In this document: in pieces, positions 57,226 to 64,000 of the stretch
Numbering within the stretch: the stretch's first letter is position 1
Layout of the letters: each line of letters opens with the position of its first letter
Assembly: GCF_012769535.1 (NCBI RefSeq)
Contig: NZ_CP046565.1
Location: 1,192,501 to 1,256,500, forward strand
Direction: 5' to 3'
Length of the DNA: 64,000 nucleotides
From: Methylococcus geothermalis
Lineage (GTDB): Bacteria > Pseudomonadota > Gammaproteobacteria > Methylococcales > Methylococcaceae
The notes under the pieces: generated by a model
Told to the model about the DNA's origin: nothing
What the model saw: only the letters and a program-made list of their open reading frames with translations
The model's database searches: none
Position numbers and translations under genes: made by a program

Positions 57226-59076
57226 ATGCGAAACCGTTTTCCCTTATGGAAAAACCTGATGGTCGCGGCCGTGTTGATCCTCGGGATCATTTACGCGCTG
57301 CCCAATTTCTTCGGTGAAGACCCCTCCGTCCAGTTGTCGGCGGTTCGTGCGGCGAAAGTCGACGACCGCCTGAAAGTACAGGTGCAGAGCCTGCTGGATG
57401 CCGCCGGGCTCAAGGCGAAAGCCGTGGAGATGGCCGATAAGCGGATGCTGGTCCGGTTCGGCGATACCGATTCGCAGCTCAAGGCATCCGACATCCTGAA
57501 CGAGAGGCTGGGGGATGCCTACACGGTGGCCCTGAACCTGGCGCCGTCGACGCCGTCGTGGCTGCGCGCCTTCGGCGCCAAGCCGATGTATCTGGGGCTC
57601 GACCTGCGGGGTGGCGTGCATTTCCTGCTCCAGGTCGATATGGATGCCGCCGTCAAACAGGCGGAAGACCGCTACGCGGAAGACGCCCGCAGCCTGCTGC
57701 GCGAAAACAAGATCCGCTACCAGTCGGTGGAAAAACAGAACGGCGTGATCCAGGTGCGCCTGCCGGATTCAAACACCCTGTCCCAGGCGCAGGTGCTGCT
57801 GAAGCGGGAACTGCGCGGCTTGCAAATCGATGTCAAGGGCAGCGAAAACCTGATCGAAGGGCGCTTGTCCGAAGTCGAGCGGCGCGAAATCAAGCGCTTC
57901 GCCGTCGCCCAGAACATCACGACGCTACGCAACCGCGTCAACGAGCTCGGGGTGGCGGAGCCCGTGATCCAACAACAGGGCGAGGACCGTATCGTGGTCC
58001 AGTTGCCCGGCGTCCAGGACACCGCGCGGGCCAAGGAAATTCTCGGCGCCACGGCGACCCTGGAATTCCGGCTGGTCGACAACGAACATCCGGTGCCGGC
58101 CGAGGGCGAGAAAGCGCCTCTGGGCTCGCACCTCTATCGCGACCGCCAGAACCGTCCGGTCCTGCTGGAACGCAAGATCATCGTCACCGGCGATCAGGTC
58201 GTGGATGCGGCTTCCGGCATCGACCAGCAGAGCGGTGCGCCCGCGGTGTACGTCACCCTCAACAGCGTGGGTGCCAAGAAGATGGGCGACATCACCCGCG
58301 AAAACGTCGGCCGCGCCATGGCAGTGGTTTATATCGAGAACAAGTCCGAGACCAAGGAAGTCGGGGGCCAAAAGGTGACGACCAAGAAAAAGGTCGAGGA
58401 AGTCATCAACATCGCGACCATCCGCGACCGCTTCAGCAAGCGCTTCCAGATCACCGGATTGGACAGCACCGAGGAAGCGCGGAACCTGGCCCTGCTGCTG
58501 CGCGCCGGTGCCCTGGCCGCACCGGTGGACATCGTCGAGGAGCGCACCGTCGGCCCCAGCATGGGCAAGGAGAACATCGACCGCGGCATCAAGTCCAACG
58601 GCTACGGGTTCGTCGCCATCGCGGTATTCATGATCCTTTATTACCGGGCATTCGGGGTGTTTTCGGTCCTGGCGCTGGGGGCCAACGTGCTGTTGCTGGT
58701 GGCCGTGCTGTCGCTGCTGCAGGCGACCCTGACCTTGCCGGGCCTGGCCGGTATCGCTCTGACCGTCGGCATGGCGATCGACGCCAACGTGCTCATCAAC
58801 GAACGCATACGCGAGGAGCTACGGGCCGGGAGTACTCCCCATGCGGCCATCCATGCCGGCTATGAGCGCGCGTTCTCGACGATTCTGGACTCCAACGTCA
58901 CCACCTTCGTGGCCGGTATCGCGCTGTTCCTGCTGGGCGCCGGTCCGGTCCGTGGTTTCGCGCTGGTGCTGTGCATCGGCATCCTGACCTCCATGTTCAG
59001 CGCCGTCCTGGTCTCCAGGGCGCTCGTCAACTTCACCTACGGCCGGCAGCGCAAGCTGGTCAAGATCGCAGTCTGA
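57226..59076 (+). CDS. secD: Protein translocase subunit SecD
   Basis: 616 residues, six spans with a large periplasmic region after the first. Uses the proton gradient to pull proteins out of SecYEG. Blocks: KPMYLGLDLRGGVHFLLQVD, RNRVNELGVAEPVIQQQGED, QRFQIT-like KRFQITGLDSTEEARNLALL, then LPGLAGIALTVGMAIDANVL and GYERAFSTILDSNVTTFVAG in the membrane part. Coupled to secF 11 bp later. Confidence 0.97.
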   Translation: MRNRFPLWKNLMVAAVLILGIIYALPNFFGEDPSVQLSAVRAAKVDDRLKVQVQSLLDAAGLKAKAVEMADKRMLVRFGDTDSQLKASDILNERLGDAYTVALNLAPSTPSWLRAFGAKPMYLGLDLRGGVHFLLQVDMDAAVKQAEDRYAEDARSLLRENKIRYQSVEKQNGVIQVRLPDSNTLSQAQVLLKRELRGLQIDVKGSENLIEGRLSEVERREIKRFAVAQNITTLRNRVNELGVAEPVIQQQGEDRIVVQLPGVQDTARAKEILGATATLEFRLVDNEHPVPAEGEKAPLGSHLYRDRQNRPVLLERKIIVTGDQVVDAASGIDQQSGAPAVYVTLNSVGAKKMGDITRENVGRAMAVVYIENKSETKEVGGQKVTTKKKVEEVINIATIRDRFSKRFQITGLDSTEEARNLALLLRAGALAAPVDIVEERTVGPSMGKENIDRGIKSNGYGFVAIAVFMILYYRAFGVFSVLALGANVLLLVAVLSLLQATLTLPGLAGIALTVGMAIDANVLINERIREELRAGSTPHAAIHAGYERAFSTILDSNVTTFVAGIALFLLGAGPVRGFALVLCIGILTSMFSAVLVSRALVNFTYGRQRKLVKIAV

Positions 59077-59087
59077 GGACAGCACCC

Positions 59088-60017
59088 ATGGAATTTTTCA
59101 AAATCAAGCGTGACATCCCGTTCATGCGCTATGGGAAGCTCACGACGACCATCTCCCTGGTGACCTTCATTCTCGCCGTCCTGGCTTTGGGATTCAAAGG
59201 ACTCAATCTCGGCATCGACTTTACCGGCGGCATCCTGATGGAGGTCAGCTACCCTCAGACGGCGGATCTCGAAGCCATCCGCAAGACGTTGGAGGAAGAG
59301 CGGATCACCGAAGCCGCCGTGCAGAATTTCGGCACCTCCCGCGACGTACTGATTCGCCTGCCGCTACGGGAGGATACCGGCGCCAAGCAGAGCGACGAGA
59401 TATTCTCGGCGCTGAAGGCGCAGAACCGCGCGGCCGAGCTTAAGCGTGTGGAATTCGTCGGACCTCAGGTCGGCAAGGAAATGTATGAAAGCGGTGGATT
59501 GGCCCTCATGCTGGTGGCCGCCGGCATCATGGCCTATCTGGCGATGCGCTTCGCCTGGCGATTCGCCGTCGCCGCGATGATCGCCAACATGCACGACATC
59601 GTCATCATCCTGGGAATGTTCGCGTTCTTCGAATGGGAGTTCACCCTCAGCGTACTGGCCGGCGTGCTGGCGATCCTGGGTTATTCGGTGAACGAGTCCG
59701 TGGTGGTGTTCGACCGGGTGCGCGAGAACTTCCGCAAGATGCGGAAGGCGGCGGTGACCGAGGTCATCGACAACGCCATCACCGCCACCATGTCCCGCAC
59801 GATCATCACCCATTCCATGACCCAGTTGATGGTGCTGGCGATGTTCTTCTTCGGCGGTGACGCCCTCCACAATTTCGCCCTGGCGTTGACCATCGGTATC
59901 GTGTTCGGCATCTATTCCTCGGTGCTGGTCGCCTGTCCCGTCGTGCTGGCGCTGGGCGTGAGCCGGGCCGATCTGCTGCTGCCGGAGAAGGAAGGACTGG
60001 TCGATAACCGGCCCTGA
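59088..60017 (+). CDS. secF: Protein translocase subunit SecF
   Basis: 309 residues from ATG 59088, six spans. Motifs GLNLGIDFTGGILMEVSYP, FVGPQVGKEMYESGGLALML, and LAILGYSVNESVVVFDRVREN with SMTQLMVLAMFFFGGDAL. Pairs with SecD. A terminator follows within 50 bp. Confidence 0.97.
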   Translation: MEFFKIKRDIPFMRYGKLTTTISLVTFILAVLALGFKGLNLGIDFTGGILMEVSYPQTADLEAIRKTLEEERITEAAVQNFGTSRDVLIRLPLREDTGAKQSDEIFSALKAQNRAAELKRVEFVGPQVGKEMYESGGLALMLVAAGIMAYLAMRFAWRFAVAAMIANMHDIVIILGMFAFFEWEFTLSVLAGVLAILGYSVNESVVVFDRVRENFRKMRKAAVTEVIDNAITATMSRTIITHSMTQLMVLAMFFFGGDALHNFALALTIGIVFGIYSSVLVACPVVLALGVSRADLLLPEKEGLVDNRP

Positions 60018-60039
60018 AGCCCGGTCGTCCCCCCTGCCG

Positions 60040-60063
60040 GAGGCCGCCTTGCGCGGCCTCTTT
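60040..60063 (+). terminator. Intrinsic terminator after secF
   Basis: GAGGCCGC (60040-60047) pairs with GCGGCCTC (60053-60060), loop CTTGC, followed by TTT. It separates secF from the convergent L,D-transpeptidase, whose stop is at 60068; it may serve only the + strand. Confidence 0.72.
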
Positions 60064-60067
60064 ACCG

Positions 60068-60937
60068 TCAGAAGATGTCGAGATAGTTGACCGGCGGCTC
60101 GGGCGTGTCCTTCTCCTCGGGTTCGGTCGGTTGCTCGGCGCCGGCGGGTTTTGCGGGCTGGCTGGATTCAGGGATCTCGCCGGCCTGTGAAAAGCGGGCC
60201 GTCGGTGCGACGATGATGAGCGTCCGGTAACCGTTGATCTTCTTCCTGGTTTTTCCCGCCATCAGGGGGCGTCCGCTCCGGCGGTCGATCCGGTCGATCA
60301 AGCCGTAGCCGCTCTGGCCGATCAGGTGGTACAGCTCTTCTGCGCGATGGTCCTCGATATGGACGCAGCCGTGCGAGTCGGCGGCCCGCCCCAACTGGTG
60401 CAGCGCATCGCGATCCAGCGAAGAATGCAGGGCGATGCCGCCATTGAAGAAGACCGACCACAGCATTGGCGCATCGTAAGGGCCGGACCAATGGCGGTAG
60501 GAGAAGCCCTGAGGGATGAAGTAGCCGGAAGGCGTTTCGAACCCCGGTACCCCCGTCGATATCAGCCAGTAATAGAGCAGCCCCTCTCCCTGCCGGTACA
60601 CCCGCAGAGTCTGGCCTCTGCCCCAGAATGCATCATCCGATTTGTTGACGATGACGATCAGCCGGTAGCTGCTGAAGGCGGGATCGAGCAGCGGATTGGG
60701 CAGCGATTCGGCTTCGCTTCTGTCCGGGTCCCGGTAGGGCGTAAAGGCTTCGTGCACCCCGAATCTATACTGGAAATCCGCTCCTTCGTCCTGTTCATAG
60801 CGGGGCTTGGGCACGCTGCGGCCATAGCCTTCCCAGGCATCGGACCGGGCTTCCGGTGGCGTGGCCGATCCAGCCCAAGCTAGCAGGACCAGAGCCCCGG
60901 CACGGAGGATGCCTGGAACGAAGGGCCTCATTCTCAT
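60068..60937 (-). CDS. L,D-transpeptidase (YkuD domain), exported
   Basis: 289 residues from ATG 60937 (MRMRPFVPGILRAG), which starts a signal peptide (AGALVLLAWAGSATPPEA). The YkuD catalytic block is present: FNGGIALHSSLDRD and RAADSHGCVHIEDHRAEELY with the active Cys. Makes 3-3 cross-links in peptidoglycan or anchors lipoproteins. The tail (60068-60220) is Pro/Glu rich. The long frame upstream to 61030 overlaps the neighbour and is not supported. Confidence 0.88.
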   Translation of the reverse strand: MRMRPFVPGILRAGALVLLAWAGSATPPEARSDAWEGYGRSVPKPRYEQDEGADFQYRFGVHEAFTPYRDPDRSEAESLPNPLLDPAFSSYRLIVIVNKSDDAFWGRGQTLRVYRQGEGLLYYWLISTGVPGFETPSGYFIPQGFSYRHWSGPYDAPMLWSVFFNGGIALHSSLDRDALHQLGRAADSHGCVHIEDHRAEELYHLIGQSGYGLIDRIDRRSGRPLMAGKTRKKINGYRTLIIVAPTARFSQAGEIPESSQPAKPAGAEQPTEPEEKDTPEPPVNYLDIF

Positions 60938-61019
60938 GATGTGCTCCCTGGCAGGGGGGAACTTCCTGGGGGCTATGTTAGCCCATGCGGGGGAACGTTG
61001 CTCAAGGCATCGGGCGGGA

Positions 61020-61286
61020 TCAGTCCTCACAGGCCGGCAGAGTGGCCCGCTCGAGCCATGTCAGCGAAGCCATGGCATACAAACGGTCGTCTCCGCACAT
61101 TTCGGCGGAAGGCCGGAGCCCGGAACAACAGCCGGGACGCTCGGGTTTGCCGAAAATGGAGCATTCCATGTTGTCGCGGAGCTGGATGCAGGGAGTCCCG
61201 GCGGGTTTGCCCTGGGGCATGCCCGGTATCGGACTGGAAATCGAGATGGCGATGCAGCAGGCGCCGCAGCCCGGCCGGCAGTTCAC
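61020..61286 (-). CDS. YkgJ family Cys-cluster protein
   Basis: 88 residues with many Cys: [53 protein letters not shown]. This is the YkgJ/UPF0153 zinc- or iron-chelating fold; no function is assigned. Its ATG overlaps the HIT gene stop (ATGA), and that gene in turn overlaps queA, so the three are one unit. Confidence 0.82.
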   Translation of the reverse strand: MNCRPGCGACCIAISISSPIPGMPQGKPAGTPCIQLRDNMECSIFGKPERPGCCSGLRPSAEMCGDDRLYAMASLTWLERATLPACED

Positions 61287-61726
61287 GGAAGCGGATTTGC
61301 CTCGAACCGGGGCAACCGTTCCAGCAGTTCCCGCAGTCTGTCATCGAAGGGATCGGCGTAGGGCACCGGATCGAAACGGCCCCAAACGACGCCGGGCCAG
61401 GCGCGGTCGTCCCGGTAGCGCAAGACGTGGTGCAGATGGAGCTGCGGAACGAGGTTGCCGATCGCCGCGATGTTGAGCTTGTCCGGGCGGTAGATGTCGG
61501 CCAGCAGTGTGGACAGCTGGGTCGATTCCTCCCACAGGCGCACCTGGTCAGCTTCGGCAAGCTGGAATATCTCGCGGATGCCGTTGCGCTCCGGCACCAG
61601 GATGAACCAAGGATAACTGCTGTCGTTCATCAACAGCAGCCGACACAGAGGGAACCGGCCCAGCGAAAGGCAGTCCTGCGCCAAGCGCTCGTGCAGGGCG
61701 AAATGAGGAGCGTATTCGTCCGTCAC
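61283..61726 (-). CDS. HIT-family nucleotide-binding protein
   Basis: 147 residues. N-terminal half [25 protein letters not shown]; histidine motif [20 protein letters not shown], followed by [14 protein letters not shown]. The motif spacing HLHH departs from the usual H-x-H-x-H, but the block [12 protein letters not shown] marks a recognised HIT subgroup. Probably hydrolyses a dinucleotide polyphosphate. Coupled to queA upstream and YkgJ downstream by ATGA. Confidence 0.8.
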   Translation of the reverse strand: MTDEYAPHFALHERLAQDCLSLGRFPLCRLLLMNDSSYPWFILVPERNGIREIFQLAEADQVRLWEESTQLSTLLADIYRPDKLNIAAIGNLVPQLHLHHVLRYRDDRAWPGVVWGRFDPVPYADPFDDRLRELLERLPRFEANPLP

Positions 61727-62766
61727 GGGCCGACGTTCGGTTTCTTAGGGGTGACGAACATGGCGTCGCCGTAACTGAAAAAGCGGTAGGCTTGCGCCAC
61801 CGCATGGCGGTAGGCGGCGAGCGTTTCGCGATAGCCCGCGAAGGCACAGACGAGGACGAGCAGGGTCGACTCGGGCAGGTGAAAGTTGGTTATGAGCGCA
61901 TCGACACAGTTGAACTGGAAGCCCGGCTTGATGAACAGACGGGTATCGCCGGCATAGGGCCGCAGCTCTCCGCTGCTGGCGGCGGTTTCCAGGGTACGCA
62001 TCGAGGTGGTGCCCACCGCGATCACCCGGCCGCCCCGGCTGCGGGTGCGCCGCACGGCATCGACGACGTCCACCCCTACTTCGCAGAATTCGGCATGCAT
62101 CCGGTGATCCTCGAGGTTTTCGGCACGCATCGGTTGGAACGTGCCGGCCCCGACGTGCAGGGTCACTCGCGCCATGGCCACGCCGGCATCGCCGAGCCGT
62201 TCCAGCATGGCGGCATCGAAATGCAGACCGGCGGTCGGGGCGGCCACTGCCCCCGGCTTAGCCGCATACACCGTTTGATAACGCTCCAGGTCGGCCGGCG
62301 TGTCGGCACGGCTGATATAGGGCGGAAGTGGCATATGGCCGATCCGCTCGAGCACGGTTTGAAGTGACTCTTCGCCTTCCATTTCGAGATGGAAAAGATC
62401 GCCCTCGCGGCCGAGCACCGTTACGCGGTGGCCTTCGTCCAAAAAAATCGTGGTGCCGGCCTTTGGCGACTTGCTGGCCCGCACGTGTGCCAGCATGTGC
62501 CGCGCACCGAGGAGGCGCTCCAGCAATATCTCCACGCCGCCGCCGGTATCCTTGCGGCCGAAAAGGCGCGCGGGAAGGACGCGGGTATCGTTGAATATCA
62601 GGAGGTCCCCAGGGCGCAGAAGCGCATCCAGGTCGCGGAAGAGCCTGTCTTCCAGGGCGCCGGTCGCGCCATCGAGGCAGAGCAGACGGCTGGCGGAACG
62701 TTCCGCCAGTGGTGACTGGGCGATCAGCGTTTCGGGCAGATCATAGCGGAACTCGCTTTTCAACAT
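61723..62766 (-). CDS. queA: S-adenosylmethionine:tRNA ribosyltransferase-isomerase
   Basis: 347 residues. Adds the epoxycyclopentane ring to preQ1 in tRNA, with SAM as ribosyl donor. Motifs: [85 protein letters not shown]-like [20 protein letters not shown]. Start [12 protein letters not shown] is family-like. Divergent from the tRNA-Leu(CAA). Confidence 0.97.
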   Translation of the reverse strand: MLKSEFRYDLPETLIAQSPLAERSASRLLCLDGATGALEDRLFRDLDALLRPGDLLIFNDTRVLPARLFGRKDTGGGVEILLERLLGARHMLAHVRASKSPKAGTTIFLDEGHRVTVLGREGDLFHLEMEGEESLQTVLERIGHMPLPPYISRADTPADLERYQTVYAAKPGAVAAPTAGLHFDAAMLERLGDAGVAMARVTLHVGAGTFQPMRAENLEDHRMHAEFCEVGVDVVDAVRRTRSRGGRVIAVGTTSMRTLETAASSGELRPYAGDTRLFIKPGFQFNCVDALITNFHLPESTLLVLVCAFAGYRETLAAYRHAVAQAYRFFSYGDAMFVTPKKPNVGP

Positions 62767-62844
62767 CGCCGCATGTTAACAGAAATCGGGCGGAACCAGA
62801 CCATCAGCAATGGCTGCAAGCTGGCGCCGGCGCCGGAATTTCCT

Positions 62845-62850
62845 TATACT
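62845..62850 (+). promoter_or_regulatory. -10 box for tRNA-Leu(CAA)
   Basis: TATACT 14 bp before the tRNA 5' end, followed by a GC-rich stretch (AAGCCGCCCTGATT). A clear -35 is not visible at the expected place (TGGCGC). Confidence 0.45.
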
Positions 62851-62864
62851 AAGCCGCCCTGATT

Positions 62865-62951
62865 GCCGGGATGGCGAAACTGGTAGACGCGCCAGACTCA
62901 AAATCTGGTAGTGGAAACACTGTGTCGGTTCGATTCCGACTCCCGGCACCA
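62865..62951 (+). tRNA. tRNA-Leu (anticodon CAA)
   Basis: 87 nt. Acceptor GCCGGGA pairs with TCCCGGC, followed by ACCA. Anticodon stem CCAGA/TCTGG with loop CTCAAAA gives CAA. Class II variable arm (TAGTGGAAACACTGTG) and T loop GGTTCGATTCC. A decayed integrase starts 55 bp downstream, so the 3' end is a likely attachment site. Confidence 0.95.
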
Positions 62952-63006
62952 TCGCCTATAGGAATTGCATGCCTTCCGGCGGATCGTACACCGCTGAGTT
63001 TGGGCC

Positions 63007-63378
63007 ATGGCAACTTGTCCGAAACGCCACGGCGCCGTCGTCCGCATTTCCGGGCGCACCCGCACCACCACATTCATACCGAAACCGAGGCCCGCGACTG
63101 GGCGGCCCGGGTCGAAGCCAGGCTGCGCCGATCATCTCCCAAGCAGGTCGCGGCCTACAACATCCGCACCATGCACGAGCCGTTCGAGCGCTATCGCTAC
63201 GAGATCGCCCCGACGGAGCGCGGGCAGAGGTTCGAGGTCATCCGTCTCGATGCATCATGCCGTGGCTCGCTGGCCGAGTTCGATCCGGTGACGCTGGATG
63301 CCGGTCATATCCGGGCCTAGCGTGACGAGCGCCTGGAGTCGGTAAGCACCGGGACAGTGCTCCGCGAGCTGACATAGA
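63007..63378 (+). pseudogene. Tyrosine-type integrase, N-terminal remnant
   Basis: Reads like the first 130 or so residues of a phage/island integrase with SAM-like domain. ATG 63007 starts MATCPKRHGAVVRISGRTRTTTF; the match then moves by one frame to HTETEARDWAARVEARL, then FERYRYEIAPTERGQRFEVI, DPVTLDAGHIRA, a TAG (63318-63320) where Tyr or Trp would be expected, RDERLESVSTGTVLRELT, and a second TAG at 63375-63377. One frameshift and two stops; the catalytic C-terminal domain is not found. Integrase type inferred from blocks such as RDERL...VS.GTV.REL. Confidence 0.75.
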
Positions 63379-63809
63379 TCAGTTCCGTCATCAGCCCACC
63401 CGGTTGCGGAGACTCGCAAGCCGTCCGCGCCGCTGCCGGGTCCCACGCCCAGGTTCCTTGCTCCGGCCGCAGGCCAGGGCTGCACCGCCCGTTCCGAGGC
63501 CGGCGGGGTGTGTTGCGCGGGTTCGTGGGCCCAGGGGCATCCTCGAAGGCCCATTCGCTGTCGAGTGATCCGAAACTGACAGCCTTGCAATTTGGCGGGA
63601 TCGCTCTTGCAGGTATGCGTAGGGGACGAAAAAACGACAAATTCAGGACCGCGTCGGTGTGTTGGTTGGTGTGTTGACACGACGACCTGGCTGGAACAGC
63701 CATTCGAGCGGCCTTACTCTTTGGAGAGATTCTTGCTTATCCAACAATCAAGGCAAGCGATCGCGTTGATAACGCCCGCTGCAGTTTTGTCCGGATGGAG
63801 AGCAGCATC
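63379..63809 (+). other. 430 bp without a recognisable gene, between integrase remnant and next CDS
   Basis: No convincing frame on either strand. The stretch is GC-rich to about 63560, then falls in GC content to 63800. The duplication TGTTGGTTGGTGTGTTG at 63660-63676 is the only local repeat seen. Probably further decay of the integrated element. No copy of the tRNA-Leu(CAA) 3' end was seen here. Confidence 0.5.
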
Positions 63810-64000
63810 ATGACTCAGAACACCGAAAGCACGGCCATCATCCTCGCAAATGTGTTGAATTTGTCCGCCGACGCAGTCGCCAGTATTTCGGAGCGAGAGC
63901 AGCTCAGTCTCGCCACGAAGTCGTTAGAAATGTTCACCGAACAAGCCAGGCGCGCGCAAGATCTGGCCAACAAGGCCCAGGATCAGACCGACGCTGTGCT
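63810..64000 (+). CDS. Unrecognised protein, 5' part only
   Basis: ATG 63810, preceded by GGAGAG, opens a frame of at least 63 codons running off the window. It starts MTQNTESTAIILANVLNLSA and goes on as SISEREQLSLATKSLEMFTE and ARRAQDLANKAQDQTDAV: helical, charged, with heptad-like spacing that suggests a coiled coil. I do not recognise the family. It lies beyond the integrase remnant and may be cargo of the same element. Confidence 0.5.
   Translation, partial: MTQNTESTAIILANVLNLSADAVASISEREQLSLATKSLEMFTEQARRAQDLANKAQDQTDAV

Noticed and set aside
62871-63320. 149-codon frame starting inside tRNA-Leu(CAA)
   Set aside because: The first part is a read-through of the tRNA gene; only the later part resembles an integrase, and that belongs to the frameshifted remnant.

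Overview
The window is about 64 kb of GC-rich chromosome from a Gram-negative gammaproteobacterium. It carries a classical dcw division/wall cluster, LPS (lpxC), outer-membrane (bamC, tonB/exbBD) and Sec (secG, yajC-secDF) genes. Codon use, gene order and protein style resemble a methanotroph of the Methylococcaceae (Methylococcus type). That family placement is inference: no methane or methanol oxidation gene lies in the window.

Layout. 1-9962 is the end of the dcw cluster on the + strand (murD end, ftsW, murG, murC, murB, ddl, ftsQ, ftsA, ftsZ, lpxC). 9967-14522 on the - strand is dciA and a tightly packed surE-pcm-lysine acyltransferase run. 14685-17423 (+) holds a ZIP metal transporter, a Gdt1-type transporter and a glycosyltransferase. 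17431-20131 (-) is a translationally coupled amidotransferase, sulfotransferase and glycosyltransferase set. 20338-23470 (-) is a thioredoxin-like / DUF4266 / DUF3570 / ApbE module of unknown physiological role. Two small membrane or exported genes follow.

24702-38294 is a complete type I-C CRISPR-Cas locus, read on the - strand: a WYL regulator, a possible small ORF with an FtsZ-tail-like motif, cas3, cas5, cas8c (with a likely internal cas11c), cas7, a remnant resembling a PemK/MazF toxin, cas4, cas1, cas2, a leader, then an array of 52 repeats of 37 bp. The array contains a five-spacer tandem duplication and two further spacer duplications.

38334-46679 is mostly ordinary housekeeping on the - strand (cupin, MBL hydrolase, ROK kinase, PIN-PhoH, bcp, gcvR, uppP, dedA). 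It is interrupted by + strand genes for a solitary solute-binding protein and an AI-2E-type permease. 46791-60017 (+) holds tonB-exbB-exbD, dapA-bamC, purL, tpiA-secG, tRNA-Leu(GAG), tgt, yajC, secD and secF. 60068-62766 (-) holds an L,D-transpeptidase, a YkgJ protein, a HIT protein and queA. The window ends with tRNA-Leu(CAA), a decayed tyrosine integrase 55 bp downstream of it (the scar of a mobile element), and the start of an unrecognised gene.

Working together: the dcw genes, uppP and the L,D-transpeptidase serve peptidoglycan synthesis and division; queA and tgt make queuosine in tRNA; secG and yajC-secDF serve protein export; cas1/2/4 acquire spacers, while Cas5 (processing), Cas7, Cas8c, Cas11c and Cas3 use them.
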